Shown one piece after another: positions 1 to 12,592 of a stretch of DNA of 64,000 nucleotides; the stretch's first letter is position 1, and every line of letters starts with the position of its first letter. The translations under genes were made by a program, and so were the position numbers. Under the pieces are notes generated by a model, which saw nothing but the letters and a program-made list of their open reading frames with translations, ran no database searches and had not been told where the DNA came from. Location: the NCBI GenBank assembly GCA_026874595.1, contig CM049306.1:53290019-53354018 (forward strand). Reading direction: 5' to 3'. The DNA comes from Sipunculus nudus (taxonomy: Eukaryota; Annelida; Sipuncula; Golfingiida; Sipunculidae).

Positions 1-906
1 CCATACAGCTTGAAGGATATGGGTAACAGAGACCTAATTTCAGGTGTCCATGGAGACTTTTCATGGGTCTTCCTGTGTGTCAAGAATGAAGATTCTTGGT
101 CAAGTTGTTATGATTTGTACCCTGTTAACAGATGTTCATATCTTTAAAGGTCTAAAAAAATAGAGAAAAAAATTCGTAAAAATTTGAAAAAAAAACAGGT
201 GGTGCCACCAGTCTGCAGGAACTGATGGAACACCTCTTCATCAATATGTATGCCAAAAATCATGACCATCAGTGTTGTAGTCATTGAGATGTTGCAGTTT
301 TTTTTATCAAATTTTCCATTATTCGGGGGGGGGGGGGGGGGGGTAATTGGGAGCCCCACAGCTCAAAGGATATGGGTAACAGAGACCTTATTTCTGGTTT
401 CCATGGAGACTTTTCATAGGACTCTCACTGTGTCAAGAATGAAGATTCTTGGTCCAGTCTTAACGATTTGTGCCCTGTTAACAGATGTTCACATTTTTAA
501 AAGTCTCAATAATAGAGGAAAAATTTGTAAAAAATCGAAAAATACAGGTGGTGCCACCAGTCTGCAGGAACTGATGGAACATCTCATGATCAATATGTAT
601 GCCAAAAATCATGACCATCAGTGGTGTAGTTAATAAGATATTGAAGTTTTTGTATGAAATTTTTTACTATTCTGGGGGTACTTTGGGGCCCCATAGCTCG
701 AAGGACATGGGTAACAGAGACCTCATTTCTGGTTTCCAATGAGATTTTTCATAGACCTCTCAGAATGTCAAGTTACAAGTTTCTAGGTCCAGCGATTATG
801 ATTTGTGCCAGGTTAATGGACGGACGGACAGACGAACAGACAAACGAACGACGGACAAAGGGTGATCGCTATAGCTCAGATGACTTATAGTCAGCTGAGC
901 TAAAAA
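1..906 (-). mobile_element. HINE/pearl-like element, family C, 5' end at right, cut by window edge
   Basis: Read on the minus strand, it begins at about 902-906 with the 5' hairpin AGCTCAGCTGACT...AGTCATCTGAGCT, then a run of GTCCGTC/GTCTGTC simple repeats, then tandem units of about 340 bp. Each unit contains the phrase 'ggtctctgttacccata' and a variant of the palindrome AGGTGGCGCCACCT (near 198 and 546). The same units form the large array at 48996..53330. A G-run of about 18 lies at 327-344. It lies downstream of the last visible ARMH3 exon, presumably in an intron. The assignment to Helentron-associated elements is an inference from architecture. Confidence 0.7.
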
Positions 907-1030
907 TAGACAAAGAATATACTTTATCTTGTGCTAAATTAAGTTGCTTATTGTTTACCAAGAAGTACAATGGTTAAGGATGACTTTGTTATACCTAACT
1001 GTAGTTACAATATAATGAACATTTACTTAC

Positions 1031-4000
1031 ATGTGTTAGTGTTGTGATGAAGTTCCTATTGAGATGAATGGCCTCATATAAAGCTAGCAGCATAGAATCA
1101 TTGGCTCTAAAGAGGAAAACATGCACTGTCACAAAATTACATAAAAAAAACCAGATAAATGGGTCATGGTGCTCAGCTGAAATGTACAACCTGTGATACT
1201 GATCTGTTATTACTTGTGACTTTAGTTCTAAGGGAAATGAAACCATAAGTGACATTAAAAATTCCAGCACAGATTGATTCTACTCTAATAACTTAAAAGT
1301 GATAACAGATTCTATGATATGCTAGTGTGTCCCAGAGAGTTAAGAAGAACAGGTCAAGTTAATTTTCCAAACTATACACTGTGACATAGGCATATAAAGA
1401 TTTATCAAATGTCTGACTTTGAAGGTGCCAAAAAATTAAGTTTTTACCCTAAAGTTTAATGACACCAGTCACCATGACCTTTAATATTCACCTTGACCTG
1501 TCTTGGTGTCAAGTTAGTTTCAGATATAGTTGGTGTTATGCTTACAGCAAGCACAAAATACAATGGTCAAAGATCCTTAGCTATAGCTTAGTATTACTGG
1601 AAATCAGCCGAGTTAAAACCACATGATACCTGACACATGCCCCCAATGATGTTACTTAGACATTTAATAAAATATTACAATTTTTTTTTGACAGTAGGGT
1701 TCCATTTTCTCTATCTATAACAGAAGTTTAATTGTCAAGAGACATACACAGTTGTCTGTGCATATATCTGATGTTACGTAACTTTTTTTTCATCTGATGC
1801 AACTAAAAATCAGATATCCATACTGATAACATATTATACATATAAAATTATGTATAATTTTCTCTATTGTGATAATATGGGCTTAGAATTGACAGCCACT
1901 GGCTTCACATCATAAAAGCATGTTCACAAACTGTGTGGTATGCCAGTGAAAAGGTCATCTTACTTGATGGCTTGAATTTTCTTTTCTTCTGCAACAAACA
2001 TGCTTCCAACCTGAATTATATTGAAAAAAAAAATAAAAAAAGAAACAAAACATAATAATACAAATTATAACCATATCAAAATTTATAATACAAATAAAAA
2101 ATATAATCTGTAGGGAATATAATCTTCAATCATTCAAGTGTACCATCAGCTGCACCCAGGGGTCTCTTAAGTCATGGACATAATAACCATTAAAACTGCT
2201 AATTTTTAGCTGTAAACAAAATTTTCATGCAAATTAATCTATAGTTAAATGTCAAATATCCTATCTAAAGTGAATACAAGGCCACATGTTCAATACCTAG
2301 TAAATGAAGCAAAATCATCTTACAAGATTGGATAGAAAGTGGTACAAACTGACACCCATGATTTAAATACACATACTAAACCAGTACCATCCTCAAGACT
2401 GCAATTACTGATCCTTTCAATGGGTTTATTGAAAGATGATGAATGGGTGTTCATGCGTCTGCATGAGAGGGCCTGCCTCCCTACTTGTTACGCACAGGTC
2501 TGTACCCATCTGATTTCAATCAAAGGATCCAAATTTTGAAAATTTAACATTCATTCACCTTAAAGATGCTCCAAAGATACTGTAAATATCATCAAATATC
2601 ATAGCATAATAATACCTAATACCAATAGATATGAGATGAAACGGTACTTTAATGACCACAGGTGGTGAATTTTTTTATCCCACTTTTTTCCTGTACCAGA
2701 ATTAAGTGCATGATTCCTCCGCCAGATGTCTCTAGTAACAGGCAATCCAAATGGTTTTTAATAGTTTTAATGAAGAATATGATTTTGAAACAAATGCCCA
2801 AAGTTTAAAAAAAAGTCACAAAGGACATATATTAAGTATAATAATTAAAGGGCTCTTTCTTTTTCTTTAACATATCATCTGGCTCTGATGATTATGGCCA
2901 TAATATGACTTAATACCAAAATTCACCACTAGGTGTCTCCACATTACTGTACCAGAAAGTAGACAGATGATCTAAATATGTATGGAACTCACCAGGTTTG
3001 ACAGGGCTGTGAAAAATCCTCCTTCTGGTTCACAATTTTGACTTTGGTATTCTCTGAAATATCAATAAAACTTATGCATCAAATCACACACTTGTCATTT
3101 GTAAACTAATATCTTAAACTAACCTATATGATATGGTACAAGTGCCAGGTGATTTTACCTTTGTTGTTCTTCCCCCAGGGAAGTAAATTTACATGACTCA
3201 AACGTTATTAAAGCAATGTTAAGAAAAATATGATCACTGCTTCCTAAAACAACTTTCTCTGTCTGCTTTTACGCTGTTATTCTAAAACTATGAATGTTTA
3301 CCTGTTGAAATCTGTCAAGGTTCCAGATACAACCTGAGCATAGCCCTAAAAAAGTAATAGAGCATATTATTTTATCAAATACATTATTATATTTACTCAA
3401 CACAAAAAATAACACTTCCATTATAATTAACAATATATCCTGATCAGTGATATCCGCTATTATTGAGTAGCATTATAAAAATATTTCAGGTTTTACATAT
3501 CAGTGAAAAAAAGGATCTCCAGCTCATTTGTTTTATATTTGGTGAATGAATGCAGTTTATTATTATACAAAGACAACAAATTAATAAATACATGAGAATG
3601 GTTCACAATAATGGAATTGTATAGGTAAATGATATTAGAAATCATAGTGCATGACAAATTATTGACATAGTGGTTCTCATTATCTGCAAGAGACATTAAA
3701 CAATAATACAGTAAACATGACTGGGTCTGCATAAAATTCAGTGGAACTGATCTGAAAGACCGTCACTGGTCTATTAAGACACATGTTTATTATAAGACCA
3801 TCTTTAGTGAACTGAAAGAACTTTTTGCCAGTCCCTGTATTCACTGTATTATTTCAAAATATTACAGCGCTCGACATTAATGGTTAACAGCTTGCCTAGG
3901 GCAGGTGAAAGTTCCAGAAAATAATGGGAGGGCAACTAAAAGTCACCTCCTACTTGCCCATATGATCAAGTGGGTCCAACATACACTTTATCCAAAGGCC

Positions 4001-7000
4001 TGAGAAGGATGTTTGTGTTTTTAAATTCAATCAATGATTTTTATAGGGCAAGTAAAAATTCATGTACGGGAAGCAAAAGCTAGATGTTACTTGCCACTTT
4101 TTTTAAGTTAATGTCGAGCCCTGGTTACATACTGCAATAACTCACAATAAAATACATGATCTAATGCATGTTAAGTTTATAACAATTAAAGGCAATGTTC
4201 TTCTATCTCAAGGAATAATTACCAAACCTTGTTTGAAATCTCTTTAAAAGCATGTATGAATTCAAATTTCATTTTTAACAATGAAAAAAAAAAGCTAAGT
4301 TGTGGCTTAGTTTTTGTCAATAACTGATGAAATTTCATGGCTGAAGTAAGCTGGGAGACTGTGTGTACTGTTTGTTATATGTCAGAGGTCAGTTTCTATA
4401 GCATGATCATAAATCATCAGTGTATCAATACAAAGATACCAGTATCTGATGCTACTGATATATAATTTTTCTACTGGTGTGCTGGTGTATCATTACAGCT
4501 CTAAACATGGTGCATTATACACCAAATGGTGCATAATACACCATTCGCATATCTTGTGACCTCTGACCTCATTAAATATGTGTGAACTTGGCCGAGAATC
4601 TATTTAAGTGAGAAATTGTATTGGTTAATATTACAAACGCTTTTCATAAAAATCAATCAGATTTTTGGTAAGTCATCATGGCACCACCAAAATCTGGCGA
4701 CTTCTGACCTCATTAAATATACACAGATTTTGCTTGAATTCAGACTAAGGTGTGTTATTTTATTGATTAATATCTTTGTTGAATTTAACAAATTTTGTCA
4801 TATTCCTCACAAGTTATCAAGGCCACAACATGCAGTAGCCATGTGACCACTGACCTTATTAAATATGCATGGTTTTTGTCCATAATTGTACTTTGGCCAG
4901 ATAATTTATTGGTAGGTAGTTATGGTGAGTTTTGAGAAAATCTATCAAAGCCCTGTTAAGTTATTGCAGTGATAATAACAGACAGATGGACTGTGGGTGT
5001 ACCATAATACACTCCTATATATACAAGCGTATGACATGATGCCGCCAAAGGATAAGGATCTATAACATGGCATATCTGGCATGTGTTTTCAATGAAAAAT
5101 TTTATATGCATCGAGCCAGATTCCATGAATACTTACTGTTAATGCTAGCTCGTCATCCAGTATTGACAGCTTCACAATGTAAGGGTTGGCCGACTGCATT
5201 TTAAACAAAAATTATTCAAGCAAATATATCATTTGACACACCATACCACCTCAGAATGGCAGTAAATATCCAAAATGTTTACACTACACAGACCTTGATT
5301 TTTACCAGGCTTTGGTAAAAAGAGAGGGATCAATACTTTAGCACCATCAATTGTCTAGTTATCAGGATAATTATTGAATGGTGAAAAGATGTTATGTTTG
5401 AATAACAGGATTTTGCCAACAAGGGGCCCTGTCAGTGACAATGATGACAAATATGTGATGGGAAGCAAAAGTATAATGTTTTATGATATAATTTGAGTGC
5501 TGGATTTCAATTCAACTACAAGCTGGGCTGGAATAAAACTGAAATTCACAGACACTGAAAGAACTAATGTTTTGTACATAATATGATGTCCACATATATG
5601 AGAGGTTACAGAAATCTGATATTACATTCATTAGACCTCATGAAATGTCTTTGTTAAAGGGGTGCCCACAACAGATGTTACCTATTGTTTATTTTGTACA
5701 GAAAATGCTTATTACAACTAATCCTGTTCACTTTGACTCTTATGGATTCAGATTTAAGGCGTATGAACTGACCTCGTATTTTCTATACTGCACCAGCAGT
5801 GTCATCATCAACACAGCGTCGTGGCCATGACTCTGTCTCGCTATCGGACTGCTTAGTAACTGCAAGTAGGAGAGTAAAGACTGTTAGTCACATCAATAAA
5901 TATTATATAATTATTACACTATATTATGCCATAGGTGGTATATTTTAAACTTCACCAGGATCTCTTAATAAGCAGACAGTTGTCACTAGAATCATGAGAA
6001 CTACCAGGCATGTGCTTGATGCTATCACGCTGAATCAATGTACAAAGTAAAGTAAGTGCAGTGATTTCACAAAATCTATAACAGAAACTTACTTTATATT
6101 AGTTATATTTGGTTTGGGCATGCCTGATACATGAATGAAAAGCTGCTGACAGAGGGGTACTGCAGGCCCTACCTATTAGGAACCTCTGCAAAGAGACTGA
6201 TCCCCTCATGAAATTCTGTCAAATAAACAAGTCACTGCAAAACAAACAGTGGTGAAAACATTACCTCCCTGCCTGAGGAAACAATGCATCTTACCTGGAT
6301 GATTGACTCAAAGATACTGTTGATCATCACATACTCCAAGAGTGTATTCTGACTAACATTGTCTGTGGCCTGAAATAAAGCAAGTGTAAAGGATTTAATA
6401 TAAAATTTCAATGTTTTAATATATAAACTTTATTTATTTTACATGGATTGTACAACTAGTTACAAGGCACTCTTCATGGCTCGGATTTTGGCGCTCAGTA
6501 GTCGGTAAGGGTGGAGGAAACCGGAGTACCTGGAGAAAACCAACGACCTTGGACTAGCAACTACAACCCACTCTCATAGCCACGCCGGGAAACGAACCCG
6601 GGTCCCCAGCAGAGAAGGTTGAGCGTTTTACCACTCAGCTGTCCAGGTCCCGTGTAATGATTTGAATTTAGTGAAATGTATCATAAAAAAGTTTCAAAAC
6701 TATAATCACAAACTTATTTAGTTTAAAATGAACAAAACTGGCAACTGACAGATGTACAGATTAAAACCCCCCCATTCCCTCCCTGTGAATGGTGGTTTTG
6801 TTAGTAAACTGTTGTGAGCTTTTCTGTATTAATGAGAATTTTCTCTGTTAAAGTTTATACGCCAGAGTAAGCCAACCGAAAATTTTCCCTTATTGGGCCT
6901 ATTATCGCCCATCCCGCCTCGTTCCCTTGTATCTAGGTCACACTTCCGTTACCCATAATCACATTTTCGAAGGCGTAAGGAAGAGGACTGGGAGGGAGCG

Positions 7001-10000
7001 ATGTTTGTAATACAGAAAAGCTCACAACAGTTTACTAACAAAACCACCATTCACAGGGAGGGAATGGGGGGGTTTTATTACGTAAACATAATTGTGAGCT
7101 GTTTCTGTATTAATGAGAAAAAAACAGACATGCCTTGGGGAGGGGGCACCTACCTGTAACGCTGGAACGAGGAATCACAGTGCGGTGATGGAGCAGCAGT
7201 CGACGTAGGTGGCGGGACCAACGGAGAGGAAGAAGAAGGCCTGGAAAATTGTAGGACCTCACCCGACGCGATCACAGGGCCCATGGAGTAGAGGCCCGAA
7301 GCCTGGAGTGGAACATCTTTCAGATAGAAGCGTGTGAACGGAGATGGGGATATCCAGTATCCCATCTTGACCAACTGATTAGGTGAGATCCCGGAGAAAT
7401 GGGCCAAGGAAGTCGAAATAGCTCGAATGTCATGGGCCTTGAAGTGAAGTTGGTCTAGTGTGGAAGGAGAAGCTGATTCATATGCAGCGACGATAGTAGC
7501 GTTGAGTCACGCACTAATGGTGAAAGGGCTAATCACCTAATTGGAAGATGTGACTTTTGTAGAAATAAACAACTTCTTGCACCCCCCCCCCCCCTGTAAA
7601 GAAGGAGGAGCGTGTAGATAATAACGCAACGCACGAACCGGGCAAGGGGTATCCCCAGAACGGTACGGACCGGTAGGGAGTGCCGGAACGTGCCAAGCAG
7701 ATTGAGGGTCATCGAAATTGTGATATTTCCTATAAAAGTCCGGAGGAAAATGTAGGGTGGCCGACGAAGCGGCGGCCTCAATTTGCGGGAATTTCGAATC
7801 AGCCACGAGGGCATGAAGCTCAGAACGGCGACCTGCCGAGGCAAGAGCTAGGAGGAAAACCGTTGTCCGAGACAAAGGTAGAAGATGGGCCGAACGCAAC
7901 GGCGCATAAGGGGGTTCCCGGAGGTGACGTAAGACGACGTCCAGGCGCCAGGAAGGCGCAACATACTGATGACGAGACGCACGGGCCTGAACCCCCTTGA
8001 GAAAGTCTGACACCAACGGGTAATGAAGGACACGATCGTGACCCAGCGGACGGAGCACCGACAGCAGGGCGGCGCGATAGCCACGCAGAGAGGGATAGGA
8101 TTAATGTTTATCCTGCAGTAAGAACACGAAAAAATCCAAAACAACCGCAAGCGACGGATCTAAAGGGGAGATTCCGCAGGAAGACGCCCACTCCGTGAAG
8201 AGACGCCACCGGGAGTCATAGATGCGGTCCGAAGAACGGCAACGGGGAGCCGAGGCAAGGAGAGCAGCCGGACTTGAAATGCCCTGATCCTTGAGGTGTC
8301 CGATGAAAGCACGCATGCGCATAGAGGGCACAACCGAAACGGGCGACACGTTCGAGGGAACGACGGGAGTGTGATGCGGAGTGGTAGTATAAGCGGGGGG
8401 CGAGAGAGAAGCGAGCGTCACAGAGGAAACCATGGAGCCAGGAAAGGTCCATCCAGGGACGAAGGGACCGCCAGGTGCGCCGAAACGGGAGGATCGTAGG
8501 ACGAACCGAGGTAACCGGAGAAGGCCGTGACGGCGCAAGATAGACTGAATCGGACGCAGGTACAGGCGGCCGAATGGGATGAAAGACGCAGCCCAGTTGA
8601 GAGCACTGTGGAGAGAAGCCGCAGTGCGCGAGTCTACACCGCGCCTCGTGAGAAAGGAACGAATCAGGCGGCGGAGCGTGAGAGTAAAATCGCGCGGGAG
8701 CGACGCTGTGCCGGACGCCAAAGCGAGCGTGACACCCAGAAATTGGAGAGACTGGGTGGGAGTGAGAAGAGATTTCGCCGCAATGACCAGGAAGCCGAGG
8801 TTCCGAAGTAAGTTGAGAACCCGGGAGCGATGCGATGCTATGCGGCCGCATGGACAAGCCATCATCCAGATAAGGGAGCACAGAAATGCCCGGTGAACAG
8901 AGAGAACTCGGGACCGCGTGAACAAGGATGGTAAATTCCAGGGGGCCACGTGGATCCCGAACGGATGGACCCGGAACGGAAACGTGAAATTAGGCATCCG
9001 TAAGGTCTATATTTGAACGCCGAATCCATCCGCCGAACAATGCGGAGTACAGCATGGATAATGAACATCCGAAACGGGGGCCGACAGATGAACGAATTGA
9101 GGGGCTTCAGGTCCATGATCGGGCGCCAACGGGCGTGCGGTTCGGGAACAAGAAAAGGCGAGAGGGAAAACCCCACGGTGGATGGGGAAACCTCGTTATT
9201 GCCTGATTGTCTAACATAGATTGAAGGGCCTCCGCCAAGCGAGGCGTTTGGCCGGATCAGACGGAGGCGGAGAGTGCTAAACGCAAGACGGAACCTGAAC
9301 TGTAGGGCGCTGAGAATTAACCGCTGGGAGGTGAAACCCGCCCACGCGGGAAAACGGTCGCTGAGCCGAGCGCCGACCGGAGCTAGAGAGTCATTTCTCG
9401 GTCGAACCTCGTTGGGAGGAGCGACCACGAAAGGCGGAGAACGGCTGGAACGTCCTGAAGGACGTGACGAGGTAGCAGATGCGCGACGCGGCTGAGCGGA
9501 AGCTGCAACCGGAGGCCGAAGGCGGGGAACACGGAAGGAAGGCCGAGGCGCAAGGGAGGTCGAGCGGAGGCGGGCCTGACGATCCGAGCGTGCCAAGGCG
9601 CGGTCAAAGAGAGGCCGTAACTGGCCGCCAAACAGCAGGGAACCGGGAAAGGCGGAGAATAAAGCTTGGTTAACTCCGTCGGAGAAGCCGCGGCCGTAAG
9701 TGCATAAATGACTGAATGCAAGCCGGGCGGCGTAACAAGATGCAATTAACAACCGGGCGCCAACGACCTGAATGGAACACAGCGCCAGAATGGGCAGAAG
9801 CCTGCCATATGTCGGGGAGAGTGAGCGTGTCCGGAAACGGCGAGCAAGCAAGGGACAGCCTGCAAGTCGTAAACCATAGAGGCCGAGCCCCTCCAGATCC
9901 AACAGGTGACGATCGGAAAACTGGACAGAGGATGGAATTAAAGACTGACCGTCCGCAAACGGCTGTGCCAGGCCGGACACGAGGCGCAGCGGAGCAGACT

Positions 10001-12551
10001 GAACATCCGGGAGCTCAGGAGAAGGGAGCAAGCGAAAGAACAGGCAGCCTGGGAGCCCGGTACCCAAGGGAACTCCCGAGGGTACCGGGGGACCAAGGTG
10101 TATCCGAACCCGGCGGAAGCGGGGCCCCAGTAGAGCGAGACCCCGAGACCACCGCGGGGCGCCCACGGAAGAGATCCCCCGTGCGGTCAGTAATACCAGA
10201 CACATGGCGGGCGCGGCGGAGGGCGAATGAAGGGGCCAGGATTCAAAGAAGAACCAGCCGCCGACGCCGAGGAAGTCCGAGGTTGTACCTACGGAACTTC
10301 GGACCACTAGGGTTAGCCTCCTGTGTGGAGGTAGCCTCCAGGTCCATAAGCGCAGATTTGCGCACATGCCAAGCCTGGCGGCGCAGCGCGATCGCCGACC
10401 ACTGGTCTGGGGCCAGGGCGGGATCGGCTGACTGAGCAGATTTGCGCGGACGCCAAGCCTGGCAGCGCAGCGCGATCGCCGACCACTGGTCTGATGCCAG
10501 GGCGGGATCGGCTGACTGAGCAGTCGGGGACCCTGGAGAACCCCGTGTAGGGGGAGCCAGAGAGACCCGCTAAGCCGGAGCCACGGGAGGCTGGAAACCG
10601 GAAGCCGGGGAACGAGCACCAGCAGGAACCATCCGGGAAGGCACAGGAACCGGAGCCGCAGGCCGCACAGCAGATAGTCACTGAAAAAAAGAGCCGGCCG
10701 GCCGTTAAGGAATGACGGCAGACGGAGGAACTGGAGGCGAGGCCAGCAGCCCCGAATGGAGGCAGTAGGGACCGCCGCACGTACCTGCACACCAGGAAGG
10801 TCCGGGCGATCCAGCGGGACGGCTCCAGCCGGCCCCTGGGATAAGGAAGGAATCCGGCGAGGAGCCGGCGACGAGAACGGCCGGGGAGAAAGTACCGGGG
10901 CACCGGCGAGGGCGCCGGGCGGACAGAATCGGGTCTAGACAAATCGTCGAGATCCGACATAAGTGATTAACAAACCCGGGACAATAATGTAATATGGAAT
11001 AGGCAGATGTGCTGGCAGAACGGGAGGCCGCGGGAACGGGGAAAGAATTCCGGTTCCGTGAATGAGAATGCAACGATATAACTGTCGAAACCACTGGAGA
11101 GGTGACAGGACCGGCGGGAACGGACGGTGAACGCAGCACGGCCGTGGTGCGGTCAACCAGGTTAGGCCCCCCCCCAACCCCTCGGAGACAACCACAGGGT
11201 CAGACAATGGAATACAGGAGGGTGAACCCCCAAGTACCGGGGAATGAGCCCAATCCGGGAAAGGGCCCACTGGTCAGACGTCTAAGTCTGGCAGTGAAAA
11301 CAAGGATCAGCCGGAACACGGCAGGAGTCAATGTTGGAGCGGCAACAAAAACAAGGGGGGTGGGAGTCCCAACCGGGATTAAGAACCACAAGAGCCACAA
11401 TAAGTGGGGTTCTCCATGGCAGGCAAGGGAAAAGAAGACAACTTACAGTTCAGTTGGCAAACTCATTAGTACAAACCCAACAGTGGCCGAATCTCGCAGA
11501 GCGGGATCACACGTCCATCATGGCGAACGCCAGAAGAAAATGTGATTATGGGTAACGGAAGTGTGACCTAGATACACGGGAACGAGGCGGGATGGGCGAT
11601 AATAGGCCCAATAAGGGAAAATTTTCGGTTGGCTTACTCTGGCGTATAAACTTTAACAGAGAAAATTCTCATTAATACAGAAACAGCTCACAATTATGTT
11701 TACGTAATAAAACTGGTTACTTGAATGGACTACCTGTCACATAAACTGTAATTTTCAACAACTGTTAGTATCACATATCATAATGAAAGACAAAACCATT
11801 ATCACAATCATTTTTTACTCTAAATTAAACCTCAATTATCAAGTTGTGACTCTCTATAGATGTTATACACTGGTCAAATGGTCCTCATGATACAATGTCT
11901 GTCCATATGAATCAGTAAAGGGTACGTGAAATGACCACCATTCATTTTGAAAATGCAGGTGAACTCACAGTGACTAGAACCAGGAAGAATTGTAATGCTA
12001 AACCCTTCAGTCCTGCTGGAGAGTCTTTGTTCAAAATGTTGTTCAGGCTCTCAACAAGCATCTACAAAGAAAAAACAAGCTTCAGGGTAAAAGTTATATT
12101 TACTTTTAAATATGCCAAATATAAATATATAAATATTAGTTGTGTGCCGATTAGTCAATTAAATTGATGATTGGTTGTTTTCTTTTAACTGATTAAACTG
12201 ATTGCATTCTTGCATAATTGATTAAAAATGTTATATATACACTTGCAAAGAATCTTAATTCGTCAGAGATATACAAGCAGCATCAAAACAGTAAGGCAAC
12301 AAACAGCATCGAAAGGAAACTTTGAGCAGAAAACAATCATATGTCAGCAAGTCGACGTTGTATGCGGGTGGACTGATGGCTCATAATGAATACCGCTGTA
12401 CATCTCTATACACTGGGGTCAATATTATTGGTACTAGTAAGGTACATCAGCTATTAAGGTAATAATGAAAGTGCATAAAATAATTGATTAATCATCAATC
12501 GTTTTTATTTTTCATTCAACGATTATGATTTAAAAATCAATTCCTACCACT

Positions 12552-12592
<41 letters not shown>

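Larger units (their letters stand above)
6763..11712 (-). mobile_element. DIRS-type tyrosine-recombinase retrotransposon, nearly full length, frameshifted
   Basis: DIRS elements copy through RNA and re-integrate as circles with a tyrosine recombinase, so they make no target duplication. Seen here, minus strand: inverted terminal repeats (6809-6969 and 11537-11691), an internal complementary region at 7010-7118 matching both outer ends, reverse transcriptase motifs (LKPLN near 9100, YLDDG near 8865), and a tyrosine recombinase with HDIR and RFY motifs at the 3' end. The left end starts AAAACCCCCCC and the right end finishes CGTAATAAAA. The order leader/gag-like, RT, RNase H region, recombinase fits the family. 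The frames shift several times, so this copy looks inactive. It is GC-richer than the flanking intron. Confidence 0.9.

Noticed and set aside
250-633. 127-codon open frame
   Set aside because: It lies in family C tandem units. The same text recurs in other units with stops, so it is not a gene.
6587-6640. tRNA-like A and B boxes considered as tRNA genes (also near 18618, 45100, 45770, 56170)
   Set aside because: No clover-leaf with acceptor pairing, and each is part of a longer dispersed repeat, so SINE.
7680-8896. Several plus-strand open frames over the DIRS recombinase and RT
   Set aside because: They are complementary to recognised recombinase and RT text on the minus strand.
9716-10435. 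Open frame of 239 codons on the plus strand
   Set aside because: It is antisense to the DIRS 5' ORF in GC-rich sequence, has Arg/Gly/Pro-rich composition and no domain; a shadow frame.
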